A stretch of DNA of 64,000 bases from Nitrobacter vulgaris. Its GTDB lineage: Bacteria > Pseudomonadota > Alphaproteobacteria > Rhizobiales > Xanthobacteraceae. The stretch spans positions 1 through 64,000 of the forward strand of contig NZ_JAVDPZ010000007.1 in the NCBI RefSeq assembly GCF_031453995.1, given 5' to 3'. Below the pieces are notes generated by a model. The model made no database searches, was not told the DNA's origin, and saw nothing but the letters and a program-made list of their open reading frames with translations. Positions 44,093-53,866 of this stretch are shown in pieces (the first letter of the stretch is position 1; the number at the start of each line of letters is the position of its first letter). Position numbers and translations under genes: made by a program.

Positions 44093-45608
44093 AGCAGGAG
44101 GCTCACAATCTGGCGCGGCAAAGACAAAGGGAAAGTCGCCCCATATCGTCGTTGCCAAACAAAACAACGCGCTGGTCATCACCGCGCTGGATGATGTGGC
44201 TGCACGTCTTGGCCTTGCGGTCGGGCTGCCGCTGGCCAATGCCCGTGCGATCTGTCCCGACATCGACGTGTTCGATGCTGACGATATTGCGGACGAGCAA
44301 ACATTGAACGGCATCGCCGACTGGTGCGACCGCTTCACGCCGTTGGTGGCGCTCGATCCGCCGCACGGTTTGCTGCTCGACATTACCGGCTGCGCGCATC
44401 TGTTCGGCGGCGAGGCCGCGCTGATGAACGCGCTGTGCGACGCGCTGAGGCGACGTGGCTTTGTTGTGAGCGCGGCGATCGCAGGCACGCAGGTCTGCGC
44501 GCGAGCGTTGACGCGCCATGCCCATGGCCGGATTGTCGCGCCTGGCGCGGAGCTGGAAGCTGTTGCGCCGCTGCCGGTGTTCACGCTGGGGGCCGATGAT
44601 GCGATCACGCGCGGGCTGCGCCGTGCCGGGTTGAAAACCATCGGCGATGTCGCTGCACGCGGCCGCCACGAGATCGCCGCGCGTTTTGGTGTCGCTTTCA
44701 CAGCGCTCCTGGAACAGGCGCTGGGGCAAGGCGATATGCCAATTAATCCACGCAAGCCGCCGCCGGATTATATCGTCGAGAAGCGGTTTGCCGAGCCGAT
44801 CACCACCGACGGCGCAATCGCGATGACGCTGGCAGGTCTTGCGCGCACACTCATCGCCGCGATGGAAAAGCATGGCAAGGGCGCGCGGCATCTGGAAGCG
44901 AGTTTTTTCCGCACCGACGGCGCGGTGCGAGTCATCGCAGTGGAGACCGGCCGCCCCGTCGCGCGCGGCGAAATCGTCGATCGCCTGTTCCGCGAGCGGC
45001 TCGATGCGCTGATCGATCCGCTCGATCCTGGTTTCGGCTTCGATCTGGTGCGGCTGTCCGCAGTGCGAACCGAGTCGGTTGTGCAGGAGCAGCGCGAGCT
45101 CGATACGCATGTTCAGGACAATGACGAAGTGTCGGCGCTGATCGACCGCATTGCCGCGCGCATCGGCAGCCATCGCGTCGTCGTGCATCTGCCACAGGAT
45201 ACGCATATTCCCGAACGCGAGGCTCTCTCATTACCGGCGCAACAGCATCTCGTGACGGCCATGCGCGCCGAGTGGCCCGCACGTATCGGGAACGAGCCGC
45301 CGCTCCGGCCGTTGCGGATGTTTGCGCGACCGGAGCCGATCGAGGTGAAGTTGGCGGAGGTGCCGGACAAGCCACCGCGTCATTTCATCTGGCGGCGTGT
45401 CACTCATACGGTGGTTCGTGCCGAAGGTCCCGAGCGCATTGCGATGGAGTGGTGGCGGACGCAGGAGGCAAGGCCGACGCGGGATTACTTTCGCGTCGAG
45501 GATGAAAGCGGATTGCGGTTCTGGCTCTATCGCGACGGTCTTTATGAAGCGGCTGAGAACGGCGATACCGCACCGCCAAAATGGTTTGTCCACGGGCTGT
45601 TCCCATGA
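43971..45608 (+). CDS. imuB: ImuB, Y-family polymerase-like mutasome protein
   Basis: A 545-residue relative of DNA polymerase IV that lacks catalytic acidic residues in known family members and acts as a scaffold binding the beta clamp. Blocks: RRILSLWLPRLPTDRIRREL at the start, AARLGLAVGLPLANARAICP, GLLLDITGCAHLFGGEAAL, and LKTIGDVAARGRHEIAARFG. The finger-loop region normally bearing active Asp residues reads DPPHGLLLDITG. GGAAG five bases before the ATG at 43971; an internal ATG at 44001 is an alternative. Stop overlaps the dnaE2 start. Confidence 0.92.
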   Translation: MSASSVTSRSMTPRRILSLWLPRLPTDRIRRELLRSGVPAEAGGSQSGAAKTKGKSPHIVVAKQNNALVITALDDVAARLGLAVGLPLANARAICPDIDVFDADDIADEQTLNGIADWCDRFTPLVALDPPHGLLLDITGCAHLFGGEAALMNALCDALRRRGFVVSAAIAGTQVCARALTRHAHGRIVAPGAELEAVAPLPVFTLGADDAITRGLRRAGLKTIGDVAARGRHEIAARFGVAFTALLEQALGQGDMPINPRKPPPDYIVEKRFAEPITTDGAIAMTLAGLARTLIAAMEKHGKGARHLEASFFRTDGAVRVIAVETGRPVARGEIVDRLFRERLDALIDPLDPGFGFDLVRLSAVRTESVVQEQRELDTHVQDNDEVSALIDRIAARIGSHRVVVHLPQDTHIPEREALSLPAQQHLVTAMRAEWPARIGNEPPLRPLRMFARPEPIEVKLAEVPDKPPRHFIWRRVTHTVVRAEGPERIAMEWWRTQEARPTRDYFRVEDESGLRFWLYRDGLYEAAENGDTAPPKWFVHGLFP

Positions 45609-48600
45609 AGCATCCGCGCGACATTCCACACTATGCCGAAATCGGCATTGCCACCAACTTCTCGTTTCTGTACGGCGGGTCGCACCCGCAAGAATATGTG
45701 CATCAGGCGAGCGAGCTGCGGCTGCCTGTCATCGGCATTGCCGATCGCAACACGCTGGCGGGGGTGGTGCGCGCCTATACGGAGCTGGGAAACCCCGAGG
45801 TTCGTTATAAGCCGCGGCTGCTGATCGGATCGCGTCTCGTTTTCATCGATGGGACGCCGGACATTCTTGTCTATCCCAGTGATCGCAACGCCTATGGCCG
45901 GCTCTGTCGGTTGTTGACCCGCGGCAAGCGGGCGGCGGAGAAAGGCGAATGCCATCTGAGGCTGGATGATCTGCTGGAGTTTTCCGAAGGCCAGCTTCTT
46001 GTGCTGACTTTGCAGCATCGTTTTGAAACGACGAAAGTCCTGAAGGTGCTGGACCGGTTGCGGCAGAGTCGCGCGGACGGCGTCTGGCTCGCGGTAAGTC
46101 TGCTCTATCGCGGTGACGACCGGCGCCGTTTGCAGCGATTGCAGCGGATCGCGGCCGCCGCCCGCGTGCCGCTGCTTGCGACCAACGAGGTGCTGTACCA
46201 TCACCCTGTACGCCGTCCGTTGCAGGATGTCCTCACCTGCATTCGTGAAAAGATCACGATCGATGCCGTCGGGCGAAAGCTCGAAGCCAACGCCGAGCGG
46301 CATCTGAAACCGGCGCATGAGATGGCGCGGTTGTTTCGTGATATCCCGGAATCTATCGCCGAAACGGTGGCGTTCGCTTCGCGCATCGCATTCACCCTCG
46401 ATCAGCTTCAATATCAGTATCCTGACGAACCGGTGCCCCCCGGCAAGACGGCGCAGTGTCATCTTGAAGATCTGACGTGGGCCGGCGTCGCAAAATATTT
46501 TCCGGAAGGGTCGGACGACAAGTTGCGTGCGGTGCTGCGCAAGGAACTCAACCTGATCGCCGAACTTAAATACGCTCATTACTTTCTCACCGTGCATGAC
46601 ATCGTGCAATGGGCGCGCAGCCAGAACATCCTGTGCCAGGGGCGCGGCTCGGCGGCGAATTCGGCCGTGTGCTATGTGCTCGGCATCACCGCGGTTAATC
46701 CGGCTGAGACCGATCTTCTGTTCGAACGGTTCATCTCGAAAGAGCGGCTGGAGCCTCCGGACATCGACGTCGATTTCGAGCATTCGCGCCGCGAGGAGGT
46801 GATGCAGTATGTCTATCGCCGCTATGGCCGCCATCGCGCCGCGATCATCGCCACCGTCATTCATTATCGGCCGCGCAGCGCCATCCGCGATGTCGGAAAG
46901 GTGCTGGGGCTGACCGAGGATGTCACGGCGGCGCTCGCCGACACGGTGTGGGGGAGCTGGGGCGATGATGTCAGCGACATGCAGATCAGGCAGGCTGGGT
47001 TCGATCCACAAAACCCGATGGTGCGCCGCGCTATTGCGCTTGCCACCGAGTTGATCGGATTTCCGCGTCATCTATCGCAGCACGTCGGCGGCTATGTGCT
47101 GACGCAGGATCGGCTCGACACCTATGTGCCGATCGGTAATGCCGCGATGGACGATCGCACCTTTATCGAGTGGGACAAGGACGATGTCGACGCCATGCGG
47201 ATGATGAAGGTCGACGTGCTCGCGCTCGGCATGCTGACTTGCATCCGCAAATGCTTTGATCTGATCGCCGAGCACAAGGGGAAGCGTTACGAGCTGGCGG
47301 ACATTAAGTCGAGGGACGACGACGAAGTCTATCAGATGTTGCAGCGAGGCGAATCCCTCGGCGTGTTCCAGGTCGAAAGTCGTGCGCAGATGAACATGCT
47401 GCCGCGGCTGAAGCCGCGCACATTCTATGATCTCGTGATCGAGGTCGCCATCGTCCGTCCCGGGCCGATCCAGGGCGACATGGTGCATCCCTATTTGAAG
47501 CGGCGAGCCATGAAGCCGGAGGATATCGACTATCCCTATCCGAAGGGTGGCAACAGGAATGAACTGCGCAACGTGCTGCACAAGACGCTCGGCGTGCCGT
47601 TGTTTCAGGAGCAGGCGATGCGGATCGCCATCGAAGCCGCGAAGTTCACATCTGAGGAAGCCAATGGCCTGCGCCGTGCGATGGCGACATTCCGCAACGT
47701 GGGGACCATTGGCTCCTTTCAGGAGAAAATGGTCGGCAGCATGATTGCGCGCGGCTACGATCCGATATTCGCGAAAAACTGTTTCGAACAGATCAAGGGA
47801 TTCGGGTCTTACGGCTTCCCCGAGAGCCACGCGGCGAGCTTCGCGCAGCTCGTCTATGTCTCGTCATGGCTGAAGTGTTTCCATCCCGACGCGTTTTGCT
47901 GCGGTCTATTGAATTCGCAGCCGATGGGCTTTTACGCACCGGCGCAGATCGTCGGCGATGCCCGCAAGAACGGCGTCGAGGTGTGGCCGATCGACGTCTC
48001 GTTCAGCCATTCGCAGAACACTCTGGAAGAGCGTGTGGGCGCGCATCACGCGGTGCGGCTCGGCTTCCGTCAGATCGACGGATTCAAGTGGGTTGATAGG
48101 GATGAGGAGTATTTGAAACGAGACAAGATTCGGTCTCGGAATAACGAGTTAGACGACTGGGGAGAGCGTATCGTCGCCGCGCGGCGGCACCGCCCCTTCA
48201 CCTCCATCGAGGATTTTTCCCGCGACACCAAACTGCCGAAGCGCGCGCTGATCCTGCTGGCCGATGCCGATGCTTTTCGCTCGCTCGGGCTCGACCGCCG
48301 TGCGGCGCTGTGGGCGGTGCGCCGACTGCCGGACGACGTGCCGCTGCCATTGTTCGAAAGCGCCGTCGCGCGCGAGCTGCCGGACGAACATGCCGCGCCG
48401 CTGCCCGGGATGCCGCTGCCGGAGCAGGTGGTTGCCGATTATCAGACCGTGCGGTTGTCGTTGAAGGGCCATCCGATGGAATTCCTGCGCGCGATGTTCA
48501 CCCGCGAGCGCCTGGTGAGTTGCGCCGAGATTTGCCATGCCAATGACAGGCGGCGCGTCAAGTGTGCGGGCGTGGTGCTGGTGCGGCAGCGGCCGGGCAG

Positions 48601-48967
48601 CGCCAAGGGCGTCGTCTTCATGACGCTGGAAGACGAGACCGGAATTGCCAATATCGTGGTGTGGCCGAAGATCATGGAGCGTTACCGCAAGGAGGTGATG
48701 GGCGCGCGGCTGATCGAGGTGGAGGGCCATATCCAGAGCAGCCCGGAGCAGGTCGTACATCTTATCGCAAGCAAGCTGACCGATCGCTCAACCGAGCTGA
48801 TGCATCTGGCGAACGATGCGCTCGTGCCCAGGCATCCGCTGCCGCCGCCGGTCACACCGGCCGAGCCGCTCAACGACGACCGCCGCGAACACCCCGACAA
48901 TCCGGCACAGAGAGTTCGTCACCCGCGCAACGTGCGCATTCTGCCGCGCTCGCGGGATTTTCATTGA
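45605..48967 (+). CDS. dnaE2: Error-prone DNA polymerase DnaE2
   Basis: A 1120-residue C-family polymerase alpha subunit performing SOS mutagenesis with ImuA/ImuB. The N-terminal PHP domain opens YAEIGIATNFSFLYGGSHPQ. Palm motifs: LCQGRGSAANSAVCYVLGIT and PPDIDVDFEHSRREEVMQY hold the catalytic Asp pair, and a third lies in FIEWDKDDVDAMRMMKVDVL. The OB-fold is VKCAGVVLVRQRPGSAKGVV. The C-terminal clamp-binding tail of DnaE1 is absent as expected. The ATG at 45605 overlaps the imuB stop (ATGA). Confidence 0.96.
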   Translation: MKHPRDIPHYAEIGIATNFSFLYGGSHPQEYVHQASELRLPVIGIADRNTLAGVVRAYTELGNPEVRYKPRLLIGSRLVFIDGTPDILVYPSDRNAYGRLCRLLTRGKRAAEKGECHLRLDDLLEFSEGQLLVLTLQHRFETTKVLKVLDRLRQSRADGVWLAVSLLYRGDDRRRLQRLQRIAAAARVPLLATNEVLYHHPVRRPLQDVLTCIREKITIDAVGRKLEANAERHLKPAHEMARLFRDIPESIAETVAFASRIAFTLDQLQYQYPDEPVPPGKTAQCHLEDLTWAGVAKYFPEGSDDKLRAVLRKELNLIAELKYAHYFLTVHDIVQWARSQNILCQGRGSAANSAVCYVLGITAVNPAETDLLFERFISKERLEPPDIDVDFEHSRREEVMQYVYRRYGRHRAAIIATVIHYRPRSAIRDVGKVLGLTEDVTAALADTVWGSWGDDVSDMQIRQAGFDPQNPMVRRAIALATELIGFPRHLSQHVGGYVLTQDRLDTYVPIGNAAMDDRTFIEWDKDDVDAMRMMKVDVLALGMLTCIRKCFDLIAEHKGKRYELADIKSRDDDEVYQMLQRGESLGVFQVESRAQMNMLPRLKPRTFYDLVIEVAIVRPGPIQGDMVHPYLKRRAMKPEDIDYPYPKGGNRNELRNVLHKTLGVPLFQEQAMRIAIEAAKFTSEEANGLRRAMATFRNVGTIGSFQEKMVGSMIARGYDPIFAKNCFEQIKGFGSYGFPESHAASFAQLVYVSSWLKCFHPDAFCCGLLNSQPMGFYAPAQIVGDARKNGVEVWPIDVSFSHSQNTLEERVGAHHAVRLGFRQIDGFKWVDRDEEYLKRDKIRSRNNELDDWGERIVAARRHRPFTSIEDFSRDTKLPKRALILLADADAFRSLGLDRRAALWAVRRLPDDVPLPLFESAVARELPDEHAAPLPGMPLPEQVVADYQTVRLSLKGHPMEFLRAMFTRERLVSCAEICHANDRRRVKCAGVVLVRQRPGSAKGVVFMTLEDETGIANIVVWPKIMERYRKEVMGARLIEVEGHIQSSPEQVVHLIASKLTDRSTELMHLANDALVPRHPLPPPVTPAEPLNDDRREHPDNPAQRVRHPRNVRILPRSRDFH

Positions 48968-48977
48968 GTTATTCGTT

Positions 48978-49039
48978 ATGCCGGGCATAGCCGCCCGGAA
49001 GGAAAACGGCATTGCTTCGCTTGCCTATGACCCCGGCAT
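48978..49039 (+). repeat. Large inverted repeat after dnaE2
   Basis: ATGCCGGGCATAG (48978-48990) pairs with CTATGACCCCGGCAT (49025-49039) with two unpaired bases, and an inner hairpin CCGGGC/GCCCGG (48981-48998) competes with it. No T-run follows. Could act as terminator, mRNA stabiliser or REP-like element. Confidence 0.45.
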
Positions 49040-49098
49040 CCATATGGATTTCCGCTTCAAGTTCGGCAAATGACGGCCTCAAGCCTGATCGTGCCCTC

Positions 49099-49386
49099 TC
49101 ACTCCACCGACGCGCCGACAGGCGGTCCGCCCGGTGGGCGATGCAGGAAGGTGATCGTCGCGAACGCGCCGAGCCAGGAGCCGACCGCGGCGAAGGCCAC
49201 ATAGACCCAGTTCTCGGTATAACTGATCACGGCGAAGGACGAGAGCAGGTACCAGATGCTGCTCCAGGTCGCCGCCGGAACGCGCCGTCGCGCCACCACG
49301 GCCGAGGTGAACATCACATAAACGGCATCGGTCGCCGCGGTAGCGAGTACGACACCCACGGCGGTCAAGGGATCAATAGCGGCCAT
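49099..49386 (-). CDS. Small inner-membrane protein, three helices
   Basis: A 95-residue hydrophobic protein with three membrane segments: DPLTAVGVVLATAATDAVYV (about 4-25), WSSIWYLLSSFAVISYTENW (about 38-57), YVAFAAVGSWLGAFATITFL (about 60-80). The tail is LHRPPGGPPVGASVE. I recognise it only as a hypothetical type common in Bradyrhizobium relatives. The ATG at 49386 (GGAGCT lies six bases upstream) is preferred to upstream ATGs. It is convergent with dnaE2. Confidence 0.7.
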   Translation of the reverse strand: MAAIDPLTAVGVVLATAATDAVYVMFTSAVVARRRVPAATWSSIWYLLSSFAVISYTENWVYVAFAAVGSWLGAFATITFLHRPPGGPPVGASVE

Positions 49387-49644
49387 GACAGCTCCTTGCA
49401 TTCGCATAAACATGAAATAGGGCCGGTGCGCTGTCCCGCGCCGTATCGCATCGGCAGTTGACGTTGGATGGCAAATATTAATGCGCCGGTATGCATTTGC
49501 TGGAAATCAACGTTGCGATCGGCGCCGATTGATTATCGTCCGCCTCATACCCGAAAACGAAGACGCCGCCGGTACAAATAACGTATTTCATTTCTTGCGG
49601 CGGGTGACATAACCCGCAGTCGGACCATTCACGGAGAAGCAGGT

Positions 49645-50892
49645 ATGAGCGAGGCGGAGCAGGGCAAATCCATCGGAATGGCGGAACTGAAGGCTGCCGC
49701 CGCTCGGCTCGCCGGACGAGTGATTCGTACGCCGCTGGTTCATTCGCGCACGCTGTCCGAAATCACCGGGGCCGAGGTCTGGCTCAAGCTGGAAAATCAG
49801 CAGTTCGTCGCCTCTTTCAAGGAACGCGGCGCGGCCAACAAGCTCCTCACGCTGTCGGCGGACGAAGCGCGGCGCGGCGTCATCGCCATGTCCGCGGGCA
49901 ATCACGCCCAGGGCGTTGCCTATCACGCTCATAATCTCGGAATCGCCGCCACGATCGTGATGCCGAAATCAACGCCTTTTGTGAAGGTGTCGCGAACCAG
50001 GAAGCTCGGGGCGCGGGTGCGGCTCGAGGGCGAAATGCTGGCGGAGTCCGCCGCGTTTGCCCGGCAACTGGCCGCGGATGAAAATCTTGTCTTTGTCCAT
50101 CCCTACAACGATCCGGCCGTGATCGCCGGGCAGGGCACGGTGGCGCTCGAGATGCTGGAAGATCAGCCGGCGCTCGATTGTATCCTTACGCCCGTCGGTG
50201 GCGGCGGACTGGTCGCGGGTTGCGCGATCGCGGCGTCGGGTCATGCGTCGGCGGTCGAGGTGATCGGTGTCGAAGTGGAGTCGTACGCCGCCGTGGCGCA
50301 GCATCTCGCTGGGCATCCGATCTCGGTCGGCGGCGCGACCATCGCCGAAGGCATCGCGGTGCGCGATGTCGGTTCGCTGCCGCTGGCGATCCTCCGTGAG
50401 TATGGCATCGAGGTGATGACGGTCGCGGAGCGTTTGATCGAGAAGGCCGTCATCCAGATGCTGGAGATCGAGAAGACCGTGACGGAAGGTGCGGGCGCGG
50501 CCGCGCTTGCGGCGCTGATGAGCGATCCCGGGCGGTTCGTCGGGCGCAAGATCGGCTTGATCGTCTCCGGCGGTAACATCGATACGCGCACGCTCGCCAA
50601 CGTGCTGATGCGAGGGCTGGTCCGCGACGGCCGGCTGATCGATCTCGTCGTGGAGATTTCTGACAAGCCCGGAGCGCTGGCCGAACTCGCATGCGTCATT
50701 GCCGAACTCCGTGGCAACATCGTCGAGGTGCAGCACCAGCGTCTGTTCAGCGCTTTGTCCGCCAACATGACCGAGGTCGAGCTGGTGATCGAGGCGCAGG
50801 ACACCGCGCACGGCAGCGCCATCGTCGCCGGCCTGGAAGCCAAAGGCGTGAGAGCGCGCCGCCGCGACCGGCTGGTGCTATCAAGGGATTGA
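49645..50892 (+). CDS. Threonine ammonia-lyase with C-terminal ACT domain
   Basis: A 415-residue PLP enzyme deaminating L-threonine (and serine) to 2-oxobutyrate. The Schiff-base Lys59 is in FVASFKERGAANKLL; the PLP-phosphate loop is TPVGGGGLVAGCAIA. The C-terminal ~80 residues (LVVEISDKPGALAELACVIA) are a single ACT domain, as in the 400-residue IlvA/TdcB-type enzymes of alphaproteobacteria. Either isoleucine synthesis or threonine breakdown; the symbol ilvA is commonly given but not certain. Confidence 0.93.
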   Translation: MSEAEQGKSIGMAELKAAAARLAGRVIRTPLVHSRTLSEITGAEVWLKLENQQFVASFKERGAANKLLTLSADEARRGVIAMSAGNHAQGVAYHAHNLGIAATIVMPKSTPFVKVSRTRKLGARVRLEGEMLAESAAFARQLAADENLVFVHPYNDPAVIAGQGTVALEMLEDQPALDCILTPVGGGGLVAGCAIAASGHASAVEVIGVEVESYAAVAQHLAGHPISVGGATIAEGIAVRDVGSLPLAILREYGIEVMTVAERLIEKAVIQMLEIEKTVTEGAGAAALAALMSDPGRFVGRKIGLIVSGGNIDTRTLANVLMRGLVRDGRLIDLVVEISDKPGALAELACVIAELRGNIVEVQHQRLFSALSANMTEVELVIEAQDTAHGSAIVAGLEAKGVRARRRDRLVLSRD

Positions 50893-50985
50893 GAACGCCA
50901 TTACATTGGATCGTTGCAGCCTGCACCAGAACATGGAAGCGCATGGAGGCGTATCATACATGATGGACGTGCGGACGACGGCCTG

Positions 50986-52833
50986 ATGCCCAGGATTTTC
51001 ACCGATCCCGCCGCAATCGTTGATGACATCATCCGCGAGAACGGTTCTCGTCTGGTGGTGGGACTGCCGCTTGGGCTCGGCAAGGCCAATCACATCGTCA
51101 ATGCGCTGTATCGCCGGGCGGAAGCCGATCGCAATCTCGACCTCACATTGTTCTCGGCGCTGACGCTGGAGAAGCCGCGGCCATCGAACGAGTTGGAAAA
51201 GCGTTTCATTACGCCAGTGATCGATCGCCTGTTCGGCGATTGGCCGGATCTCGATTACGCCACCGCTTTGCATAAGGGCGCGTTGCCGCCGAACGTCAAG
51301 GTCACCGAGTTTTTCTTCCTGGCAGGAAAATGGCTGCGCAACAGCTATGCCCAGCAACACTACATCGCCGCCAATTACACTCACGCCGCGTCCTATATCC
51401 TCGACCGAGGCCTCAACGTCATCACTCAACTCGTGGCGAAGCGCGTCGTCAACGGCGAGACGCGCTACAGTCTGAGCAGCAACACGGACACCACGCTCGA
51501 CCTTCTGCGCGCCCGCGCTGCGGGCCGCGCGTCGTTCAAACTGGTGGGACAGGTCAACTCGCAATTGCCGTTCATGCCCGGCGCCGGCGATCTTCCAGCC
51601 AGCGAGTTCAGCGCGGTCCTCGACAGCTCCGCTACCGACTTTCCGTTATTCGCGCCACCGTCCGAGCCGGTATCCGACACCAAATATGCCATCGGCCTGC
51701 ACGCGGCCGGGCTGATCAAGGATGGCGGAAGTTTGCAGATCGGCATTGGCCAGACCGGCGATGCGCTGGCGCAAAGCCTGATCGTTCGTCACCGCGATAA
51801 CGCGCGCTTTCGTGAGATCGCCGCACGGCTTGCGCCAGACAGTGCAATGGCGGAGACCGCGCCGTTTGCAACTGGCCTTTATGGCGTCAGCGAAATGGTT
51901 TTCGAGGCGTTTCTCGGGCTGATTAAAGCGGGCGTGTTGAAGCGCGAGATCGACGGTGCGGTGCTGCACGGCGCGTTCTTTCTTGGACCGCAATCATTCT
52001 ATCGCGCGTTGCGCGAGATGACGCCGGACGAGCGCGCCCGCATCCAGATGACAGCGGTGTCCTTTACTAATGAACTTTACGGCGATGAGGCCGCCAAGCG
52101 TCGCGCCCGAGTTGACGCGCGCTTCGTCAACAACGCGATGATCGCAACCCTGATGGGGGCTGCGATCTCCGATGGTCTCGACAACGGTCAGGTGGTGAGC
52201 GGCGTCGGCGGACAATACAATTTTGTGGCGCAGGCTTTTGCGCTCGAGGGCGCGCGCTCGATCCTCACTCTGGAATCGACCAGACGAGAGAAGGGCGGCG
52301 TGGTGTCCAATATCCGCTGGACCTACGGCCATGCCACCATTCCGCGCCACCTGCGCGATATCGTGGTCACCGAATATGGAGTGGCGGACCTGCGCGGAAA
52401 AGCCGATGCCGATGTGATCGCGGCGATGCTCAACGTAACGGACTCGCGTTTTCAGGATCAGTTGATGCGGCAGGCGATCGACGCCGGAAAACTGCCGCGC
52501 AATCACCGGATTCCCGCAGCGCATTGTGACAACACGCCGATGCGGATCGCAGCCGCGCTGAGCCCCGCGCGAACTGCTGGACTGCTGCCATCGTTTCCGT
52601 TCGGCAGCGATTTCACCGAGATCGAGCAGCGGCTGATACCGGCGCTTGAAATCTTGCGCGACGCATCACGTTCGCCGTTGGCGCTCATCGGGTTGCTGAT
52701 GGAAGGATTGCGTCCCGGCGATGCATCGGTGCAACCCGCGCTTGCGCGTATGGGGCTTGATCATCCGAATACGTTTTCGGACAGGCTTTATCGTGCGCTT
52801 CTCAACGGCGCGCTGAAGGAGAGCAAGAAGTAA
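50986..52833 (+). CDS. Acetyl-CoA hydrolase/CoA-transferase family protein
   Basis: A 615-residue protein with tandem CoA-transferase type I folds: an N-terminal part (SRLVVGLPLGLGKANHIVNA) and a C-terminal AcetylCoA_hyd_C-like domain (VSGVGGQYNFVAQAFALEGA, then ATIPRHLRDIVVTEYGVADL-R). Family members transfer or hydrolyse CoA thioesters of short acids. It is longer than the ~500-residue acetate CoA-transferases and belongs to a proteobacterial 600-plus-residue group. The ATG at 50986 is chosen; an upstream start would add 24 residues without family similarity. Confidence 0.85.
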   Translation: MPRIFTDPAAIVDDIIRENGSRLVVGLPLGLGKANHIVNALYRRAEADRNLDLTLFSALTLEKPRPSNELEKRFITPVIDRLFGDWPDLDYATALHKGALPPNVKVTEFFFLAGKWLRNSYAQQHYIAANYTHAASYILDRGLNVITQLVAKRVVNGETRYSLSSNTDTTLDLLRARAAGRASFKLVGQVNSQLPFMPGAGDLPASEFSAVLDSSATDFPLFAPPSEPVSDTKYAIGLHAAGLIKDGGSLQIGIGQTGDALAQSLIVRHRDNARFREIAARLAPDSAMAETAPFATGLYGVSEMVFEAFLGLIKAGVLKREIDGAVLHGAFFLGPQSFYRALREMTPDERARIQMTAVSFTNELYGDEAAKRRARVDARFVNNAMIATLMGAAISDGLDNGQVVSGVGGQYNFVAQAFALEGARSILTLESTRREKGGVVSNIRWTYGHATIPRHLRDIVVTEYGVADLRGKADADVIAAMLNVTDSRFQDQLMRQAIDAGKLPRNHRIPAAHCDNTPMRIAAALSPARTAGLLPSFPFGSDFTEIEQRLIPALEILRDASRSPLALIGLLMEGLRPGDASVQPALARMGLDHPNTFSDRLYRALLNGALKESKK

Positions 52834-52862
52834 ACACAGCGCCATCCTCGTCTCGCACCGAG

Positions 52863-52893
52863 CGATGACGCTAGGTCATCGGTTCTTGTTGTT
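52863..52893 (+). terminator. Terminator between convergent genes
   Basis: CGATGAC (52863-52869) and GTCATCG (52875-52881) pair perfectly over a five-base loop; GTTCTTGTTGTTC follows. It serves the acetyl-CoA hydrolase gene and its right arm includes the stop codon of the convergent enoyl-CoA hydratase. Confidence 0.55.
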
Positions 52894-53655
52894 CGGCTTG
52901 CGTTTCTCGATGAACGCCGCCATGCCTTCGGCGCGATCTTCCAGCGCGAAGGTCGAACGAAACAGGTCGCGCTCGACGTTCACGCCTTCCGACAGCGTCG
53001 TCTCGAAGGCGCGATTCACGGCGTTCTTGGCCATCGCTGCGGCAGGACGCGACATCGAAGCGATTTTTTTCGCCGCAGCCATCGCTTCGTCCATCAGTTT
53101 GTCAACGGGCACGACCCGGCTGACGAGGCCCGAGCGCTCTGCCTCGGCAGCGTCCATCATCCGGCCGGTGAGGCAGAGGTCCATCGCCTTTGCCTTTCCG
53201 ATGGCGCGGGTCAGGCGCTGCGTGCCGCCGATGCCGGGAATGGTACCAAGCGTTATTTCGGGCTGGCCGAATGTCGCGGTGTCGGAGGCGATGATGATGT
53301 CGCACATCATAGCCAACTCGCAGCCGCCGCCGAGCGCATAGCCGCTGACCGCCGCGATAGTGGGCTTGCGGCAGGAGGCGATGCGGTCGCCCCCGATCGC
53401 TTTGAAGTCCTCGTTGAACATGTCGATGAAGCTTTTCGGCTGCATCTCCTTGATGTCGGCGCCGGCGGCAAAAGCCTTTTCGTTACCAGTGATCAGGATG
53501 CATCCGATTTCGCATTCGGCTTCGAATTCATCTACCGCAGCCGCTATTTCGCGGAGCACCGCGAACGACAGCGCATTGAGCATTTTCGGACGGTTCAGTT
53601 TGATGACACCGACCTGGTCCTTACTCTCGACGATGATGTGCTCGAAACTGCGCAT
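52876..53655 (-). CDS. Enoyl-CoA hydratase (crotonase family)
   Basis: A 259-residue crotonase hydrating trans-2-enoyl-CoA in beta-oxidation. Oxyanion-hole segments: AFAAGADIKEMQ and GYALGGGCELAMMCDIIIAS; the two catalytic Glu lie in GGGCELA and FGQPEITLGTIPGIGGTQRL. Hexamer and length normal for the FadB/EchA short-chain group. The ATG at 53655 (MRSFEHIIVES) matches family N-termini; a longer frame upstream adds 36 unrelated residues. Confidence 0.94.
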   Translation of the reverse strand: MRSFEHIIVESKDQVGVIKLNRPKMLNALSFAVLREIAAAVDEFEAECEIGCILITGNEKAFAAGADIKEMQPKSFIDMFNEDFKAIGGDRIASCRKPTIAAVSGYALGGGCELAMMCDIIIASDTATFGQPEITLGTIPGIGGTQRLTRAIGKAKAMDLCLTGRMMDAAEAERSGLVSRVVPVDKLMDEAMAAAKKIASMSRPAAAMAKNAVNRAFETTLSEGVNVERDLFRSTFALEDRAEGMAAFIEKRKPNNKNR

Positions 53656-53866
53656 GGTCCGTCCCGCGTTGTCATTAGCCGGTCGCGAAGGAGACGCGGC
53701 AGCGGACAATGTGCCTGCGGTCCAGTCGCGCCGCAAGCTTGCGGCAGCGAACACGAGGTCCACACCACCAGCAGGTCAATATACGTCGGCTTGAAAACTG
53801 GCGGCCCGCCGTCGGGATGACGGCGTAAAGTCTTGAAGAACGGGATCCTGGTGGCCCTATGTCGGA

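Noticed and set aside
45542..47071. 509-codon minus-strand frame opposite imuB/dnaE2
   Set aside because: Lies opposite conserved DnaE2 motifs and has biased composition.
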